Assembly (NCBI RefSeq): GCF_000830985.1
Contig: NZ_CP007151.1
Coordinates: 1,798,001-1,862,000, forward strand
Source: Marinobacter similis
GTDB taxonomy: Bacteria > Pseudomonadota > Gammaproteobacteria > Pseudomonadales > Oleiphilaceae
Length of the DNA stretch: 64,000 nt
Direction: 5' to 3'
This document shows positions 28,568-39,762 of this stretch, piece by piece (positions within the stretch are counted from its first letter, which is position 1; the number at the start of each line of letters is the position of its first letter). The position numbers and the translations under genes were made by a program. The notes beneath the pieces are model-generated. The model had not been told where the DNA came from and did not search any database. It was given only the letters and a program-made list of their open reading frames with translations.

Positions 28568-28972
28568 ATGGGTGCGGTAGCAATCGAACAACCAGTTAAA
28601 GCGGCCAGGCTCAACAAGCAGCGGATGCGTGTGGGTGTAGCCACGGCCGTGCGGATTTCCCGGCAGGTTTTTGATGCCACCCGGCAGCGCAACGTCATGA
28701 TCTCTATGGCATTGGTGACGTTGCTGGTGGCCTCGTCCATTGGCGTTGTGGTCAGCGCCCATGAGAACCGGGAATTGTTCAACACGTTGTCCCAGCTGCA
28801 GGCCGAGCGCGACCGCTACCAGCAGGAGTGGAGTCAGCTGCTGCTGGAGCAGAGTGCCTTGAGTGCCCATGGTCGAGTGGAAAAACTCGCAGCAGCGCGC
28901 TTCGGGATGGTCGTTCCGGGGCGCCAGGATATCGTTCTGGTACCACTGATGTCGCCGGCGTTGGCGCACTAA
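28568..28972 (+). CDS. ftsL: Cell division protein FtsL
   Basis: 134 residues, somewhat longer than E. coli FtsL (121). A cytoplasmic tail of about 45 residues, one membrane helix (SMALVTLLVASSIGVVVSA) and a periplasmic leucine-zipper-like coiled coil (NRELFNTLSQLQAERDRYQQ) match the family. FtsL forms a complex with FtsB and FtsQ and activates FtsWI. Internal ATGs (for example at 28625) could be the true start. Its position between rsmH and ftsI supports the call. Confidence 0.92.
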   Translation: MGAVAIEQPVKAARLNKQRMRVGVATAVRISRQVFDATRQRNVMISMALVTLLVASSIGVVVSAHENRELFNTLSQLQAERDRYQQEWSQLLLEQSALSAHGRVEKLAAARFGMVVPGRQDIVLVPLMSPALAH

Positions 28973-28996
28973 TACACGAGAATAACAACCGTCAGG

Positions 28997-30745
28997 GTGA
29001 TTGATTTGTCCGGTCAGGGAACGCAGAAAACATGGAGCCAGCGATTGGCGTCCGGCCTTAAGGCCTGGCGCTATGGCTCCGTGCTGGGCGTTTTCCTGCT
29101 GGTGATTGTGGCTCTGGGCTGGCGTCTGGTTGACCTGCATGTGGTCGATAACGATTTCCTGCGCAAGCAGGGTGATGTTCGAACCATTCGCGTCGAGTCC
29201 ATTGATGCCCATCGTGGCGTTGTCTCTGACCGCTACGGTGAGCCGCTGGCAGTCAGCACGCCGGTGCAGACCCTGTGGGCCAATCCGTCCGAGATGGATG
29301 CAGAAGAAGCCCGCCTGACCAACCTTTCCCGGCTGCTCAATATCAGTGAAGCTCGTCTTCGTGAACGGCTGCAAACTTACGCCGATCGTGAGTTCATCTA
29401 CCTGCGCCGGAAGGTTCAGCCCGGCCTTGCCAAAGAAATCATGGCATTGGATATCGACGGCGTTTATTCCCGTCAGGAGTACCGGCGTTATTATCCGGCT
29501 GGCGAAGTGACTGCTCACATCGTTGGCTTCACCAACATTGATGAGCGTGGCCAGGAAGGCATGGAGCTGGCGTACAATCAATGGCTGTCCGGTGAGTCCG
29601 GTCGCAAGCGCGTACTGAAGGACAACCGTGGCCGCGTCATCAAGGATCTGACTCTTATTCGTGACGCCAGCCCCGGCCATAACCTCCAGCTCAGCATCGA
29701 CCTTCGTCTTCAGTACCTGGCCTATCGCGAACTCAAGGCCGTGGTTCAGGCGCACAGTGCAAGGGGCGGAACCCTGGTGATGCTGGATGTGGATACCGGG
29801 GAAGTGCTGGCGATGGTGAACCAGGGCTCCTATAACCCCAATGATCGCAGTCAGCTGGCCCCGGAAAATCTCCGGAACAAGGCGATTACCGACCTGTTCG
29901 AGCCGGGCTCAACCATGAAGCCTGTTGCCATGGCGGCGGCACTCGAAACCGGTGACTATTCCACGAACACCACCATTGACACGTCGCCCGGTTATCGCCG
30001 GTTTGGCCGTTTCACTATTCGGGATCATCGCAACTACGGCGTGATCAGTCTGACCGATATCATTGCCAAATCCAGTAACGTCGGTATTAGCCGGATTGCC
30101 ACGGACATTGGCGGTGACACCATCCGCAACTTGTACAGCCGATTGGGGCTTGGCCAGCCAACCGGCATCGGTTTCCCGGGCGAGGCCGTCGGTGTATTGC
30201 CGTCGCCGCCCAAATGGCGTCCGGTTGAGGAAGCCACGCTGTCCTACGGCTACGGCCTGAGTGTTAACGCCCTGCAGTTGGCGCAGGCATACATGGTGAT
30301 CGCCAATGGCGGTGTTCGCTATCCCCTGAGTCTGATTAAGCTGGATCGGGAACCTGAGGGGCAGCGGGTACTCTCAGAGAAGGTGACCTATGAGGTTCGG
30401 AACATGCTTCGGGAAGTGGTTTCCCGTGGCAGTGGTAAGCGCGCCCAGCCGGGCTTTTACACCGCTGGCGGCAAGACCGGAACGGTTCACCTGGTTGGAA
30501 AGCAGGGTTACGAGGACAGCCAATACAAGGCAATTTTTGCTGGCATGGCCCCGATCGATAACCCCCGAATTGTCACGGTTGTAGCCGTGGATGCGCCTCA
30601 GTCCGGCGAATATTACGGTGGTGAAGTTGCTGCGCCGGTATTCGCCCGGGTCATGAGTGACGCACTGCGACTGTTGAATGTGAAGCCTGAACTGGAAGTC
30701 GGTGGCGCGAGTGCGCCGGTCAAGACAGCCGGGGAGCGAGGGTAA
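28997..30745 (+). CDS. ftsI: Septal peptidoglycan transpeptidase FtsI (PBP3)
   Basis: 582 residues from a GTG at 28997. One membrane anchor (~residues 33-53), a pedestal domain and a transpeptidase domain carrying the active-site serine in STMK (S305), SSN (S359-N361) and KTGT (K493). It cross-links septal peptidoglycan with FtsW, encoded farther down. It sits directly after ftsL. Beta-lactams such as aztreonam target this protein in related bacteria. Confidence 0.97.
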   Translation: MIDLSGQGTQKTWSQRLASGLKAWRYGSVLGVFLLVIVALGWRLVDLHVVDNDFLRKQGDVRTIRVESIDAHRGVVSDRYGEPLAVSTPVQTLWANPSEMDAEEARLTNLSRLLNISEARLRERLQTYADREFIYLRRKVQPGLAKEIMALDIDGVYSRQEYRRYYPAGEVTAHIVGFTNIDERGQEGMELAYNQWLSGESGRKRVLKDNRGRVIKDLTLIRDASPGHNLQLSIDLRLQYLAYRELKAVVQAHSARGGTLVMLDVDTGEVLAMVNQGSYNPNDRSQLAPENLRNKAITDLFEPGSTMKPVAMAAALETGDYSTNTTIDTSPGYRRFGRFTIRDHRNYGVISLTDIIAKSSNVGISRIATDIGGDTIRNLYSRLGLGQPTGIGFPGEAVGVLPSPPKWRPVEEATLSYGYGLSVNALQLAQAYMVIANGGVRYPLSLIKLDREPEGQRVLSEKVTYEVRNMLREVVSRGSGKRAQPGFYTAGGKTGTVHLVGKQGYEDSQYKAIFAGMAPIDNPRIVTVVAVDAPQSGEYYGGEVAAPVFARVMSDALRLLNVKPELEVGGASAPVKTAGERG

Positions 30746-30749
30746 GCCT

Positions 30750-32234
30750 ATGTGCATCACATCACTCAGCACGTTGTTACAGGGAACTGTGTCCGTGCCG
30801 TCGGTGTTCGACGTGACCATTCACGGGCTCAAAACGGACAGCCGAACGGTAAAGTCCGGGGATGCCTTTGTCGCTCTCGCCGGCGCCAAGACGCCTGCAG
30901 ATCATTACGTTGAACAGGCCATCGCCGCAGGCGCGACGGTGGTATTGCTGGAATCGTCTGAGTCGGGCGAATGTTCGGAATTTCATGGTGCCTTGGTGGT
31001 ACCAGTGGTCGGCCTGCGTGACCGTCTGGGCGAGATCGCCGATCGGTTCTTTGAGCACCCGTCCCAGCGTCTGCGTCTGATTGGCGTGACCGGCACCAAC
31101 GGCAAAACGTCGGTCAGCCAGTACATTGCGGCGCTGCTGAAAGACACCGGAACGCCTTGCGGTGTCCTTGGGACGCTTGGTTACGGCATGCCCGGTGCGT
31201 TGCAGCCCGCTACCCACACCACGCCCGACGTCGTGCAGACCAACCGGATGCTGTCCCGCATTCTGGCTCAGGGTGGTCGTGCTGCGGTGATGGAAGTGTC
31301 CTCCCATGCCCTGGATCAGGGCCGGGTCGATGGCCTCACTATTGTGGCCGGCGTGTTTACCAATCTTACCCGTGACCACCTTGATTACCACGGTTCCATG
31401 GAAGCCTACGGCGAAGCCAAGGCGCGCCTGTTTGACCGGGAAGCCGTGCACGTCTCGGTGATCAATTTTGACGATCCGTTTGGTCGGCAACTGTTTAATC
31501 AGCTCGATGGTCAGTGCGACCGGGTTCGCTACAGCCTCCACGAGGCCCAGACCGAACTCTGGCTGAAGTCCTTCCGGCCCACCGATGAAGGCTTTGAGGC
31601 CACTGTAGATGGCCAGTGGGGATCGTTCGACATCGCCGTTCCCCTGATGGGCAGCTTTAACGCCAGCAATGTCCTGGCAGCCATGGCAACCGTACTGAGC
31701 TTGGGCGTGCCCGTTGAGCGCGTGCAGCAGGCGGTGAGTGGCCTGATGCCACCGCCGGGCCGGCTGGAAAAATTCAGCGGCGCCAACGGCGTCCGGGTTG
31801 TGGTCGATTACGCCCATACCCCGGATGCGCTGGCCAACGCACTGGCGGCCCTGCGCCCACACGTGACCGGACGCCTGATTTGCGTGTTCGGCTGTGGCGG
31901 TGACCGCGACCGTGGCAAGCGCCCGGAAATGGCGCGTGAAGCTGAGGCCCGGGCCGATGTTGTCATTGTTACCGACGACAACCCGCGAAGCGAAGATCCT
32001 GCTGTGATCGCCAATGACATCGTGGCCGGTTTTTCTACTCCAGACCGGGCGTCGGTGATTCACGACCGGTCAGAAGCTATACAGACGGCGATAAAAATGG
32101 CCACGCCGGACGATCTGGTTCTGATCGCTGGAAAAGGCCACGAAGCCTATCAGGAAGTGGCCGGGCAGAAATTTCCGTTCAGTGACGCAGAGCAGGTTCA
32201 GCATGGCTTGAACCTGAATGGTGGTGTGGCATGA
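30750..32234 (+). CDS. murE: UDP-MurNAc-L-Ala-D-Glu:meso-diaminopimelate ligase
   Basis: 494 residues from the ATG at 30750, which follows GAGGG by eight bases; an upstream in-frame start at 30702 would lie inside ftsI. The ATP site GVTGTNGKTSVSQYI is near residue 112. TDDNPRSEDP near residue 410 is the diaminopimelate-specific DNPR motif, so the peptidoglycan is the meso-DAP type. Overlaps murF by four bases. Confidence 0.97.
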   Translation: MCITSLSTLLQGTVSVPSVFDVTIHGLKTDSRTVKSGDAFVALAGAKTPADHYVEQAIAAGATVVLLESSESGECSEFHGALVVPVVGLRDRLGEIADRFFEHPSQRLRLIGVTGTNGKTSVSQYIAALLKDTGTPCGVLGTLGYGMPGALQPATHTTPDVVQTNRMLSRILAQGGRAAVMEVSSHALDQGRVDGLTIVAGVFTNLTRDHLDYHGSMEAYGEAKARLFDREAVHVSVINFDDPFGRQLFNQLDGQCDRVRYSLHEAQTELWLKSFRPTDEGFEATVDGQWGSFDIAVPLMGSFNASNVLAAMATVLSLGVPVERVQQAVSGLMPPPGRLEKFSGANGVRVVVDYAHTPDALANALAALRPHVTGRLICVFGCGGDRDRGKRPEMAREAEARADVVIVTDDNPRSEDPAVIANDIVAGFSTPDRASVIHDRSEAIQTAIKMATPDDLVLIAGKGHEAYQEVAGQKFPFSDAEQVQHGLNLNGGVA

Positions 32235-33621
32235 TGCGCGCCTTCTCGCTGGCGGAAGCCCGGCAGTGGACCGGTGCTACCTGCACCCATTCAGGGCTCG
32301 AGGGAATCGAGTTTACTGGCGTGTCCACGGACACCCGCTCAATTGGGCCGGGGCAACTGTTCGTCGCCTTGCGTGGTGATAATTTTGACGGTCACGGTTT
32401 CCTGCAGATGGCCCGTGATTGTGGCGCGGTGGCCGCCGTTGTGGATGAGGCTGATGCCACCGTGGACCTGCCGCAACTGGTGGTGGCCGATACCGTTGAC
32501 GCACTGGCCCAGCTGGCGGGTGGCAATCGCAACGAAAGCAGCGCCCGATTGGTGGCCGTGACTGGCAGCAGTGGCAAGACCACCGTTCGGGAAATGACCG
32601 CGGCAATCCTGGCGCAACTGGGGCCGACATTGGCCACCAGTGGCAACCTGAATAACCACATTGGTGTGCCGCTGACTCTGTTCGGGCTGGCGCCGGAACA
32701 CCGATACGGCGCCATTGAGCTGGGTGCCAGCGGGCTGGGCGAAATTGCGCACACCGTGGCCATTACCCGGCCCCAGGTTGTGATGCTGACCAACGCAGGC
32801 ACGGCGCACCTGGAAGGGTTTGGCAGTTACGAGAACATTGTCCAGGCCAAGGGCGAAATCATCGATGGTGTCGAAGATGGCGGTTTGGTAGTGCTGAACC
32901 GGGACGATCCCGCCTTCGACCAATGGCAGGCACGGGCAGGGCATCGCCGCGTGGTCAGTGTTAGCCGGGAGGATAACATCGACGCCGATTACGTCGTGAA
33001 AGCGGTTCAATCGCAGGCACCCGGTCAGTCGTTCCAGGTCATTGGGCCAGACGGATGGAGTTGCACCTTAGGTCTGGCGCTTGCGGGTGAGCACAACCAG
33101 ACCAACGCCATGCTGGCCATCGCCGCGGCGCGGGAACTGGGTGCTGATGATCAGGCTATTGTCGCCGGGCTGGCGGCGTTAGCGCCGGTTAAGGGCCGCC
33201 TGCAAAATATCGAGCTGGCGCCGGGACTGACCGTCATTGATGACAGTTACAACGCCAACCCGGCGTCCATGAAGCCGCGCTCAGTGTCCTGGCCAAGCAG
33301 GAAGGTGAGCGCATCGCCGTGTTCGGCGCCATGGCCGAACTGGGTTCGCAGGCCAAGGCCCTGCACCGGGAAGTGGGTGAGTTCGCCCATACTGAACAGA
33401 TTGAACGTCTGCTGACCGTTGGCCCCGGCTGCGAAGGCTACGCCGAGGGCTTTGGTGCAGCGACAGAGGTATATCAGACCCACGAAGACGCCGTTAATGC
33501 TGTGATCAGCGCGAAGCAGTCACCGCTGACGGTGTTGGTGAAGGGGTCCCGCAGTTCTGCCATGGATCGCGTGGTAGAGGGAATTAAAGACAAGGTGAAT
33601 AACTCATGCTGCTCTGGCTGA
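32231..33621 (+). CDS. murF: UDP-MurNAc-tripeptide:D-Ala-D-Ala ligase (single-base break)
   Basis: ATP motif [13 protein letters not shown] near residue 110. The frame breaks after [12 protein letters not shown]; one G added to AAGCCGCG near 33273 restores [24 protein letters not shown] and about 463 residues, the normal length. DSYNANP is the conserved C-terminal signature. It completes the UDP-MurNAc-pentapeptide. The restored end overlaps mraY by 16 bases. As an essential gene in an intact cluster, the break is almost surely a sequence error. Confidence 0.95.
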
Positions 33622-34691
33622 CAGAGGTTCTATCACAATATTTCTCGGCACTGACCGTGTTTCAGTACCTGACCCTGCGCGGGATCCTGGGTACGCTCAC
33701 GGCGCTGCTGATCTCACTGATCATCGGACCGGTGATGATTCGCAAGCTGAGCCAGTATCAGATCGGCCAGGCGGTGCGCGACGATGGCCCGCAAACCCAT
33801 CTGAGCAAGGCCGGCACGCCGACCATGGGTGGTGCCCTGATTCTAGTGGGCATCGGCATCAGCACTCTGCTGTGGGCCGATCTCAGCAACCGTTACGTCT
33901 GGATCACCCTGTTGGTCACCCTGTTGTTCGGGGCCATTGGCTGGGTCGACGACTATCGCAAGGTCGTGGAGCGTAACCCCCGTGGTCTGCCCGGGCGCTG
34001 GAAGTACTTCTGGCAGTCGGTCATTGGTGCCGCGGCCGCCATTGCTCTGTTTTTAAGCTCGTCGATGCCCCAGGAAACCTCCCTGTACGTGCCATTTGTC
34101 AAGCAGGTGTCGCTGACGTTGGGGCCGGTCATTTTCATCCTGCTGACTTACTTCGTCATCGTCGGCAGCAGTAACGCGGTGAACCTCACTGACGGCCTGG
34201 ATGGCCTGGCGATCATGCCGACGGTGATGGTGGCGGGTGCCCTGGGGATTTTCGCGTACCTGTCCGGTCACGCTCAGTTTGCCGATTACCTGCTCATTCC
34301 CCACCTGCCAGGCACCGGCGAACTGATTGTGTTCTGCGGTGCGATCGTGGGTGCCGGGCTCGGTTTCCTCTGGTTCAACACCTATCCGGCCCAGGTCTTC
34401 ATGGGCGATGTCGGTGCCCTGGCTCTCGGCGCTGCGCTGGGTGTGGTTGCAGTGGTGGTCCGTCAGGAGATCGTGCTGTTCATCATGGGTGGCGTGTTCG
34501 TCATGGAGACGGTGTCGGTGATCCTGCAGGTGGCTTCGTTTCGCCTCACCGGTCGGCGGATCTTCCGGATGGCACCGTTGCACCACCATTTTGAATTGAA
34601 AGGCTGGCCTGAACCGCGGGTAATCGTGCGGTTCTGGGTGGTCACCGTAGTTCTGGTCCTGATTGGCCTGGCCAGCCTGAAAATACGCTAA
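33606..34691 (+). CDS. mraY: Phospho-MurNAc-pentapeptide transferase MraY
   Basis: 361 residues, ten membrane helices. The cytoplasmic-loop signatures are present: [13 protein letters not shown] near residue 74, [16 protein letters not shown] near 191 and the [11 protein letters not shown] loop near 325. It makes lipid I from UDP-MurNAc-pentapeptide and undecaprenyl phosphate at the inner membrane. Overlaps the end of murF. Confidence 0.97.
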   Translation: MLLWLTEVLSQYFSALTVFQYLTLRGILGTLTALLISLIIGPVMIRKLSQYQIGQAVRDDGPQTHLSKAGTPTMGGALILVGIGISTLLWADLSNRYVWITLLVTLLFGAIGWVDDYRKVVERNPRGLPGRWKYFWQSVIGAAAAIALFLSSSMPQETSLYVPFVKQVSLTLGPVIFILLTYFVIVGSSNAVNLTDGLDGLAIMPTVMVAGALGIFAYLSGHAQFADYLLIPHLPGTGELIVFCGAIVGAGLGFLWFNTYPAQVFMGDVGALALGAALGVVAVVVRQEIVLFIMGGVFVMETVSVILQVASFRLTGRRIFRMAPLHHHFELKGWPEPRVIVRFWVVTVVLVLIGLASLKIR

Positions 34692-34706
34692 GGGTTTGCA
34701 TCGTCT

Positions 34707-36047
34707 ATGAGTGTCATTGTTTCGGATCGTCGCACACTGGTGGTAGGGCTCGGTAAAACCGGGCTCTCCTGCGTGCGCTATCTGTCCGAGCAGGGCCGTG
34801 ACATCACGGTCGCCGACAGTCGCGAAACGCCTCCCGGCCTGGACGAGTTGCGAGCAGGCTGGCCAGATGTGCCGGTGCACCTGGGGCCGTTCGATGCGGA
34901 GCTGTTCTCCGGCTTCAACGAATTGGTTGTTAGCCCGGGTATCGACATTGCAGAGCCGGCGATCAAGCAGGCCGCACAGGCCGGCGCCCGAATTCGGGGC
35001 GATATTGACCTGTTCGCCGAAGCTGCGGATGCGCCGATCGTGGCTATCACGGGCTCCAATGGGAAAACCACGGTTACCACCTTGGTTGGTGAGATGGCCG
35101 TGGCCGCGGGGCGCAAGGTCGAGGTGGGCGGTAATATCGGCACGCCGGCATTGGATCTGCTTGGCCGTGGTGCTGATCTCTACGTGTTGGAGCTATCCAG
35201 CTTCCAGCTGGAAACCACGGAAGGTCTGCATGCACTGGCGGCCACTGTGCTGAACGTCAGTGACGACCACATGGATCGGTACCCGAACAAAATGGCTTAT
35301 TTCCAGGCCAAGCAACGGATCTTCCAGGGCTGCAAAACCGCTGTGGTGAATCTGGACGATGCCTTGAGCACGCCCATGGCACGGGAAGGGTTGCAGTTCA
35401 TCTGTTATGGATTCCATCGGGTCAATCCGGAGACCTTCAGCACCCGCGACGACGACGGCGGAACCTGGGTGACCTTCGGCTTCGAAAACCTGCTTCGAAC
35501 CAGTGAGCTGTCGCTCATGGGGCACCATAACGTCAGCAATGTGATGGCGGCCCTCGGTCTTGGCCGCGCCGCCGGGCTGCCTATGGATGTGATGCTCGAG
35601 GTGGCGCGCAAATTCGGCGGACTGCCGCATCGCTGCGAGTTTATCCGCCAGGTAGCCGGTGTTGATTACATCAACGATTCAAAGGGCACCAATGTTGGCG
35701 CCTCTGTGGCAGCAATTGAAAGCCTGGCGCCGGAACAGGGCAAGGTGGTGCTGATTGCTGGTGGTGACGGCAAGGGTGCGGATTTCGCACCGCTGCAGGC
35801 GCCGGCGCTGTTGCATTGTCGGGCGCTGGTGCTGATTGGCCGCGATGCCGGGCTGATTGCCGACGCTGTGGGTACCGGTGTTGAGTGTCATCAGGTCAAG
35901 ACGCTGGCGGACGCGGTATCAACCGCAGGCAAGCTGGCCCAGTCTGGCGACCGGGTGCTGTTTTCACCGGCCTGCGCCAGCTTCGATATGTTCCGGGATT
36001 ATCTCGATCGCGGTGAGCAGTTCCGCGCATTGGTGGAGGCGCTCTGA
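34707..36047 (+). CDS. murD: UDP-MurNAc-L-alanine:D-glutamate ligase
   Basis: 446 residues. The N-terminal Rossmann region TLVVGLGKTGLSCVRYL, the ATP loop AITGSNGKTTVTTLV near residue 112 and DYINDSKGTNVGASVAAI near 320 identify MurD. It adds D-Glu to UDP-MurNAc-L-Ala in the cytoplasm. The last base of its stop is shared with the ftsW ATG (TGATG). Confidence 0.97.
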   Translation: MSVIVSDRRTLVVGLGKTGLSCVRYLSEQGRDITVADSRETPPGLDELRAGWPDVPVHLGPFDAELFSGFNELVVSPGIDIAEPAIKQAAQAGARIRGDIDLFAEAADAPIVAITGSNGKTTVTTLVGEMAVAAGRKVEVGGNIGTPALDLLGRGADLYVLELSSFQLETTEGLHALAATVLNVSDDHMDRYPNKMAYFQAKQRIFQGCKTAVVNLDDALSTPMAREGLQFICYGFHRVNPETFSTRDDDGGTWVTFGFENLLRTSELSLMGHHNVSNVMAALGLGRAAGLPMDVMLEVARKFGGLPHRCEFIRQVAGVDYINDSKGTNVGASVAAIESLAPEQGKVVLIAGGDGKGADFAPLQAPALLHCRALVLIGRDAGLIADAVGTGVECHQVKTLADAVSTAGKLAQSGDRVLFSPACASFDMFRDYLDRGEQFRALVEAL

Positions 36048-37246
36048 TGCAGACCGGATTCGCCGTACCAAACCGACATCAGTGGCTGGGTGAAATCCAG
36101 CCGCTGCCGATGCTGGTGATCAGCTCGGTGGCGCTGCTGGTGATGGGCGTGGTGATGATCTCCTCGGCCTCCATGGACATGGCGGCGGAGACCATGGGTA
36201 ACAGCTACCACTATGTCATCCGCCAGTTGCTGTTCGCCGCGATGGGTTGCGGCATGGCCCTGGTGGCGGTGAATGTGCCGGTTGCCTGGTGGGAGCGCAG
36301 TGGCTGGCTACTGCTCGGGATCGGCCTTCTGGCCCTGGTGCTGGTGTTGACGCCGCTGGGGCGGACCGTCAACGGCTCCACCCGCTGGATCCCGTTTGGC
36401 CTGTTTAACGTGCAGGTCTCGGAAGTCGCCAAGCTGTGCCTGATCGCCTATCTGGCCGGGTACGTAGTGCGCCGCCGCGACGAGCTGCTGAACACCTGGC
36501 CGGGATTTCTCAAGCCCTTGGTGGTGCTGGGGGTTGCCTCGGTGTTGCTGGTTATTCAGCCGGATTTCGGTGCCACCGTGGTGCTGGTATCGGCCGCCGC
36601 CGGCATGATTTTCCTCAGTGGCGTTCGGCTCAGCCGGTTTGTGCCGCTGATTGTGATTCTGGTGGTGCTGGGCTCGCTGCTGGTGCTGACCCAGCCCTAT
36701 CGACTGAAACGGGTGGTGAGCTATCTCGACCCCTGGAAGGATCAGTTCGACAGCGGCTATCAGCTGACCCAGTCGCTGATCGCATTTGGCCGTGGCGACT
36801 GGGGCGGTGTCGGGCTCGGCAACTCGATCCAGAAATTGTTCTATCTACCCGAGGCTCACACGGACTTCGTGTTTGCCATTATCGCCGAAGAATTTGGCCT
36901 GCTGGGATCGCTGATCGTGCTGGCCCTGTTCACTCTGTTGGTAGTCAGTGGTTTCGTGATTGCCCGCCGGGCAGAGAAAGCAGACATGCCCTTTGGCGCC
37001 TGCTTTTCCTACGGCATTACGTTGCTGATCGGTCTGCAGGCAACCATCAACATTGCGGTCAGTACCGGCATGCTGCCGACTAAGGGCCTGACCCTGCCAC
37101 TGGTGAGCTATGGCGGTTCCAGTTTGATGATTGTTTGCGTGAGTATTGGTGTTTTGGCTCGAGTGGAAATGGAACGTCTGGATAAAGCGCGTCTGGCTGA
37201 AGAAAAGTCCGGTCGGCGAACCCGGGGAGGGGCTGCCTATGAGTGA
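36047..37246 (+). CDS. ftsW: Septal peptidoglycan glycosyltransferase FtsW (SEDS family)
   Basis: 399 residues with about ten membrane helices. SEDS signatures GRTVNGSTRWIPFGLFNVQ near residue 105, YQLTQSLIAFGRGDWGGVGL near 240 and GLTLPLVSYGGSSL near 346 are intact. FtsW polymerises lipid II at the septum together with FtsI. It overlaps murG by eight bases. Confidence 0.96.
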   Translation: MQTGFAVPNRHQWLGEIQPLPMLVISSVALLVMGVVMISSASMDMAAETMGNSYHYVIRQLLFAAMGCGMALVAVNVPVAWWERSGWLLLGIGLLALVLVLTPLGRTVNGSTRWIPFGLFNVQVSEVAKLCLIAYLAGYVVRRRDELLNTWPGFLKPLVVLGVASVLLVIQPDFGATVVLVSAAAGMIFLSGVRLSRFVPLIVILVVLGSLLVLTQPYRLKRVVSYLDPWKDQFDSGYQLTQSLIAFGRGDWGGVGLGNSIQKLFYLPEAHTDFVFAIIAEEFGLLGSLIVLALFTLLVVSGFVIARRAEKADMPFGACFSYGITLLIGLQATINIAVSTGMLPTKGLTLPLVSYGGSSLMIVCVSIGVLARVEMERLDKARLAEEKSGRRTRGGAAYE

Positions 37247-38324
37247 GCAGCGCCGATTCCTGATGATGGCCGGCGGCACCGGTGGCCACGTGTTTCCCGC
37301 GCTGGCCACGGCCAGGGCGCTTGAGGCACAGGGTCACCAGGTGTATTGGCTGGGCGCCAGTGGCGGGATGGAGCAGCGGCTGATCGGCGATACCGATATC
37401 CCGCTGTCGCTGATTCACATATCCGGGCTGCGCGGCAAAGGCAAGCTGGCGTTGCTGAAAGCACCGTTCCGCCTGATGCGAGCTTTGGGTGAGGCGTTCA
37501 CGATTATGCGCCGGATTCGCCCCCACTGCGTGGTTGGCATGGGTGGCTTCGTCACCGGCCCGGGCGGTGTTGCTGCCTGGCTGACCCGGACACCGTTGGT
37601 GATTCATGAGCAGAACGCGGTTGCCGGAATGACCAACCGGATTCTGGTTCGGTTCGCAGAAACGGTGCTGGAGGCCTTCCCGGGCAGTTTCGGTAACGGT
37701 GTGGTTACCCGCTGCACGGGCAACCCGGTGCGCCAGGATCTGGCCCGGCTGCCAACCCCGGAAGACCGCATGACCGAGCACGAAGGAGCGCTGCGGGTAC
37801 TTATTGTGGGTGGCAGTCTCGGTGCCGAAGTGTTTAACCGGCAAGTACCGGAAGCGCTGGCAGCAATGGCCGAGGCTGACCGTCCGGTCATCCGTCACCA
37901 GTGTGGTGAAAAGAATTTGGAGGCGGCCCGGTCCGCTTATGAACAGCAGGGGCTGGAAGTGAATGTCGAGCCCTTCATCAAGGATATGGCCGAGGCGTAT
38001 GCCTGGGCCGATGTCGTGCTCTGCCGTGCTGGAGCGCTGACGGTTTCTGAGCTTTGCGCGGCTGGGGTCGGAGCGATCCTGGTGCCTTTTCCCCACGCGG
38101 TTGATGACCATCAGACCAAGAACGGTCAGCAGATGGTCGCGGCCGGCGCGGCGGTGCTGATTCCCCAGACCCGGCTGACCCCGGAAAACCTGGCAGAGAC
38201 CCTGGCTGACCTGGGACGCGACCGAAACCGCGTAATCAACATGGCGAAGGCCGCGCGTACGTTGGCCCGCCCCGATGCAACGGAGAGAGTTGTGAATTAT
38301 TGTCTGGAGGCCGCCAATGGCTGA
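37239..38324 (+). CDS. murG: UDP-GlcNAc:lipid I N-acetylglucosaminyltransferase
   Basis: 361 residues from the ATG at 37239; in-frame codons upstream lie inside ftsW. The opening [20 protein letters not shown] carries the glycine-rich lipid I site. [19 protein letters not shown] and [20 protein letters not shown] blocks follow. It converts lipid I to lipid II on the inner leaflet. Overlaps ftsW by eight and murC by eight bases. Confidence 0.97.
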   Translation: MSEQRRFLMMAGGTGGHVFPALATARALEAQGHQVYWLGASGGMEQRLIGDTDIPLSLIHISGLRGKGKLALLKAPFRLMRALGEAFTIMRRIRPHCVVGMGGFVTGPGGVAAWLTRTPLVIHEQNAVAGMTNRILVRFAETVLEAFPGSFGNGVVTRCTGNPVRQDLARLPTPEDRMTEHEGALRVLIVGGSLGAEVFNRQVPEALAAMAEADRPVIRHQCGEKNLEAARSAYEQQGLEVNVEPFIKDMAEAYAWADVVLCRAGALTVSELCAAGVGAILVPFPHAVDDHQTKNGQQMVAAGAAVLIPQTRLTPENLAETLADLGRDRNRVINMAKAARTLARPDATERVVNYCLEAANG

Positions 38325-39762
38325 CCCAACCAATCCGCCGCTGGTTTATCAGGTGCCGGAAATGCGCCGTATCCGCCAAATCCATTTTGTGGGTATTGGC
38401 GGTGCTGGTATGAGTGGTATCGCAGAAGTGCTCAAGAACCAGGGCTACGACGTTTCAGGTTCTGATCTGAAATCCGGCGCGGTCACCAAGCGCCTGGAGG
38501 CCATGGGTATTGAAGTGCACATCGGCCACCGGGCCGAGAACAGTGACAAGGCCGATGTGGTGGTCGTATCCACCGCGGTCTCAGCGGACAACCCGGAAGT
38601 GGTTGCTGCCCGCAGTCGCCGGGTACCGATCGTGCCGCGGGCCGAGATGCTCGCCGAAATCATGCGCTATCGCCATGGTATTGCGGTGGCAGGCACTCAC
38701 GGTAAGACCACAACCACCAGCCTGATTGCCTCAGTGCTGGGCGAAGCCGGACTGGATCCCACCTTTGTTATCGGTGGCAAACTCAACAGCGCCGGCACCA
38801 ATGCCCAGCTGGGCGGTTCCCGTTACCTGGTAGCGGAAGCCGATGAGAGCGATGCCTCGTTCCTGCACCTGACACCAGTGATTTCGGTGGTGACCAACAT
38901 CGAAGCTGATCACATGGACACCTACGGTGGTGACGTCGAGAAGCTGAAACAGACTTTCGTCGATTTCCTGCACAACCTGCCGTTTTATGGTGTTGCCGTG
39001 ATGTGTGTGGACGACGGCTACGTGCGCGAAATCATTCCGCGCATTTCCCGGGCCATCATCACCTACGGCATCGACAACCCGGAGGCGGATTACCGCGCGG
39101 AACAGATTCAATCTGACGGCCTGCGTACCCGCTTTGTGGTAAAACGCCCCGGGGGTCGGTCAGATCTGGCGGTAGAGCTAAAAATGCCGGGTCGGCACAA
39201 CGTCCTGAATGCGGTAGCGGCGATTGCCGTGGCCACCGACGAGGGTGTCGACGACGCCGCCATTTGCCAGGGCCTGGCAAGTTTTGCCGGCGTTGGGCGC
39301 CGATTCCAGGTCTACGGCGATTACCAGACGCCGAAGGGCAACATCACCCTGGTGGACGATTACGGCCACCATCCGACCGAGGTTGAGGCGGTCATTCGCG
39401 CAGCGCACGATGCCTGGCCGGGTCGTCGTCTGGTGATGCTCTATCAACCCCATCGCTACAGCCGCACCCGCGATTTGTATGAAGACTTCGTGCGGGTGCT
39501 GTCCGAGGTCGACGGCTTGCTGCTGATGGACGTCTATTCCGCAGGTGAAGCCGCCATTCCGGGCGCTGATGGCCGGGCGCTGTGCCGCAGCATCCGGCAG
39601 CGGGGCAAGGTTGAGCCAATGTTTGTGGAAGACAACAACGAAATTGAAAGCCTGTTGGCGAACGTGCTACAGGACGGCGACCTGCTGATGACCCAGGGCG
39701 CCGGAGATATTGGTGGTGTGGCAGCCAGATTGGCTGCAGCAGGAGTAATTGCCAGTGAGTGA
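38317..39762 (+). CDS. murC: UDP-MurNAc:L-alanine ligase
   Basis: 481 residues. [17 protein letters not shown] near residue 24 binds the UDP moiety, [17 protein letters not shown] near 126 is the ATP loop, and [12 protein letters not shown] near 347 is a family signature. It adds the first amino acid of the stem peptide. It lies between murG and ddlB and overlaps both. Confidence 0.97.
   Translation: MADPTNPPLVYQVPEMRRIRQIHFVGIGGAGMSGIAEVLKNQGYDVSGSDLKSGAVTKRLEAMGIEVHIGHRAENSDKADVVVVSTAVSADNPEVVAARSRRVPIVPRAEMLAEIMRYRHGIAVAGTHGKTTTTSLIASVLGEAGLDPTFVIGGKLNSAGTNAQLGGSRYLVAEADESDASFLHLTPVISVVTNIEADHMDTYGGDVEKLKQTFVDFLHNLPFYGVAVMCVDDGYVREIIPRISRAIITYGIDNPEADYRAEQIQSDGLRTRFVVKRPGGRSDLAVELKMPGRHNVLNAVAAIAVATDEGVDDAAICQGLASFAGVGRRFQVYGDYQTPKGNITLVDDYGHHPTEVEAVIRAAHDAWPGRRLVMLYQPHRYSRTRDLYEDFVRVLSEVDGLLLMDVYSAGEAAIPGADGRALCRSIRQRGKVEPMFVEDNNEIESLLANVLQDGDLLMTQGAGDIGGVAARLAAAGVIASE

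Noticed and set aside
30777..32063. 428-codon minus-strand frame opposite murE
   Set aside because: Mirror of an essential, fully conserved gene; no independent start signal.
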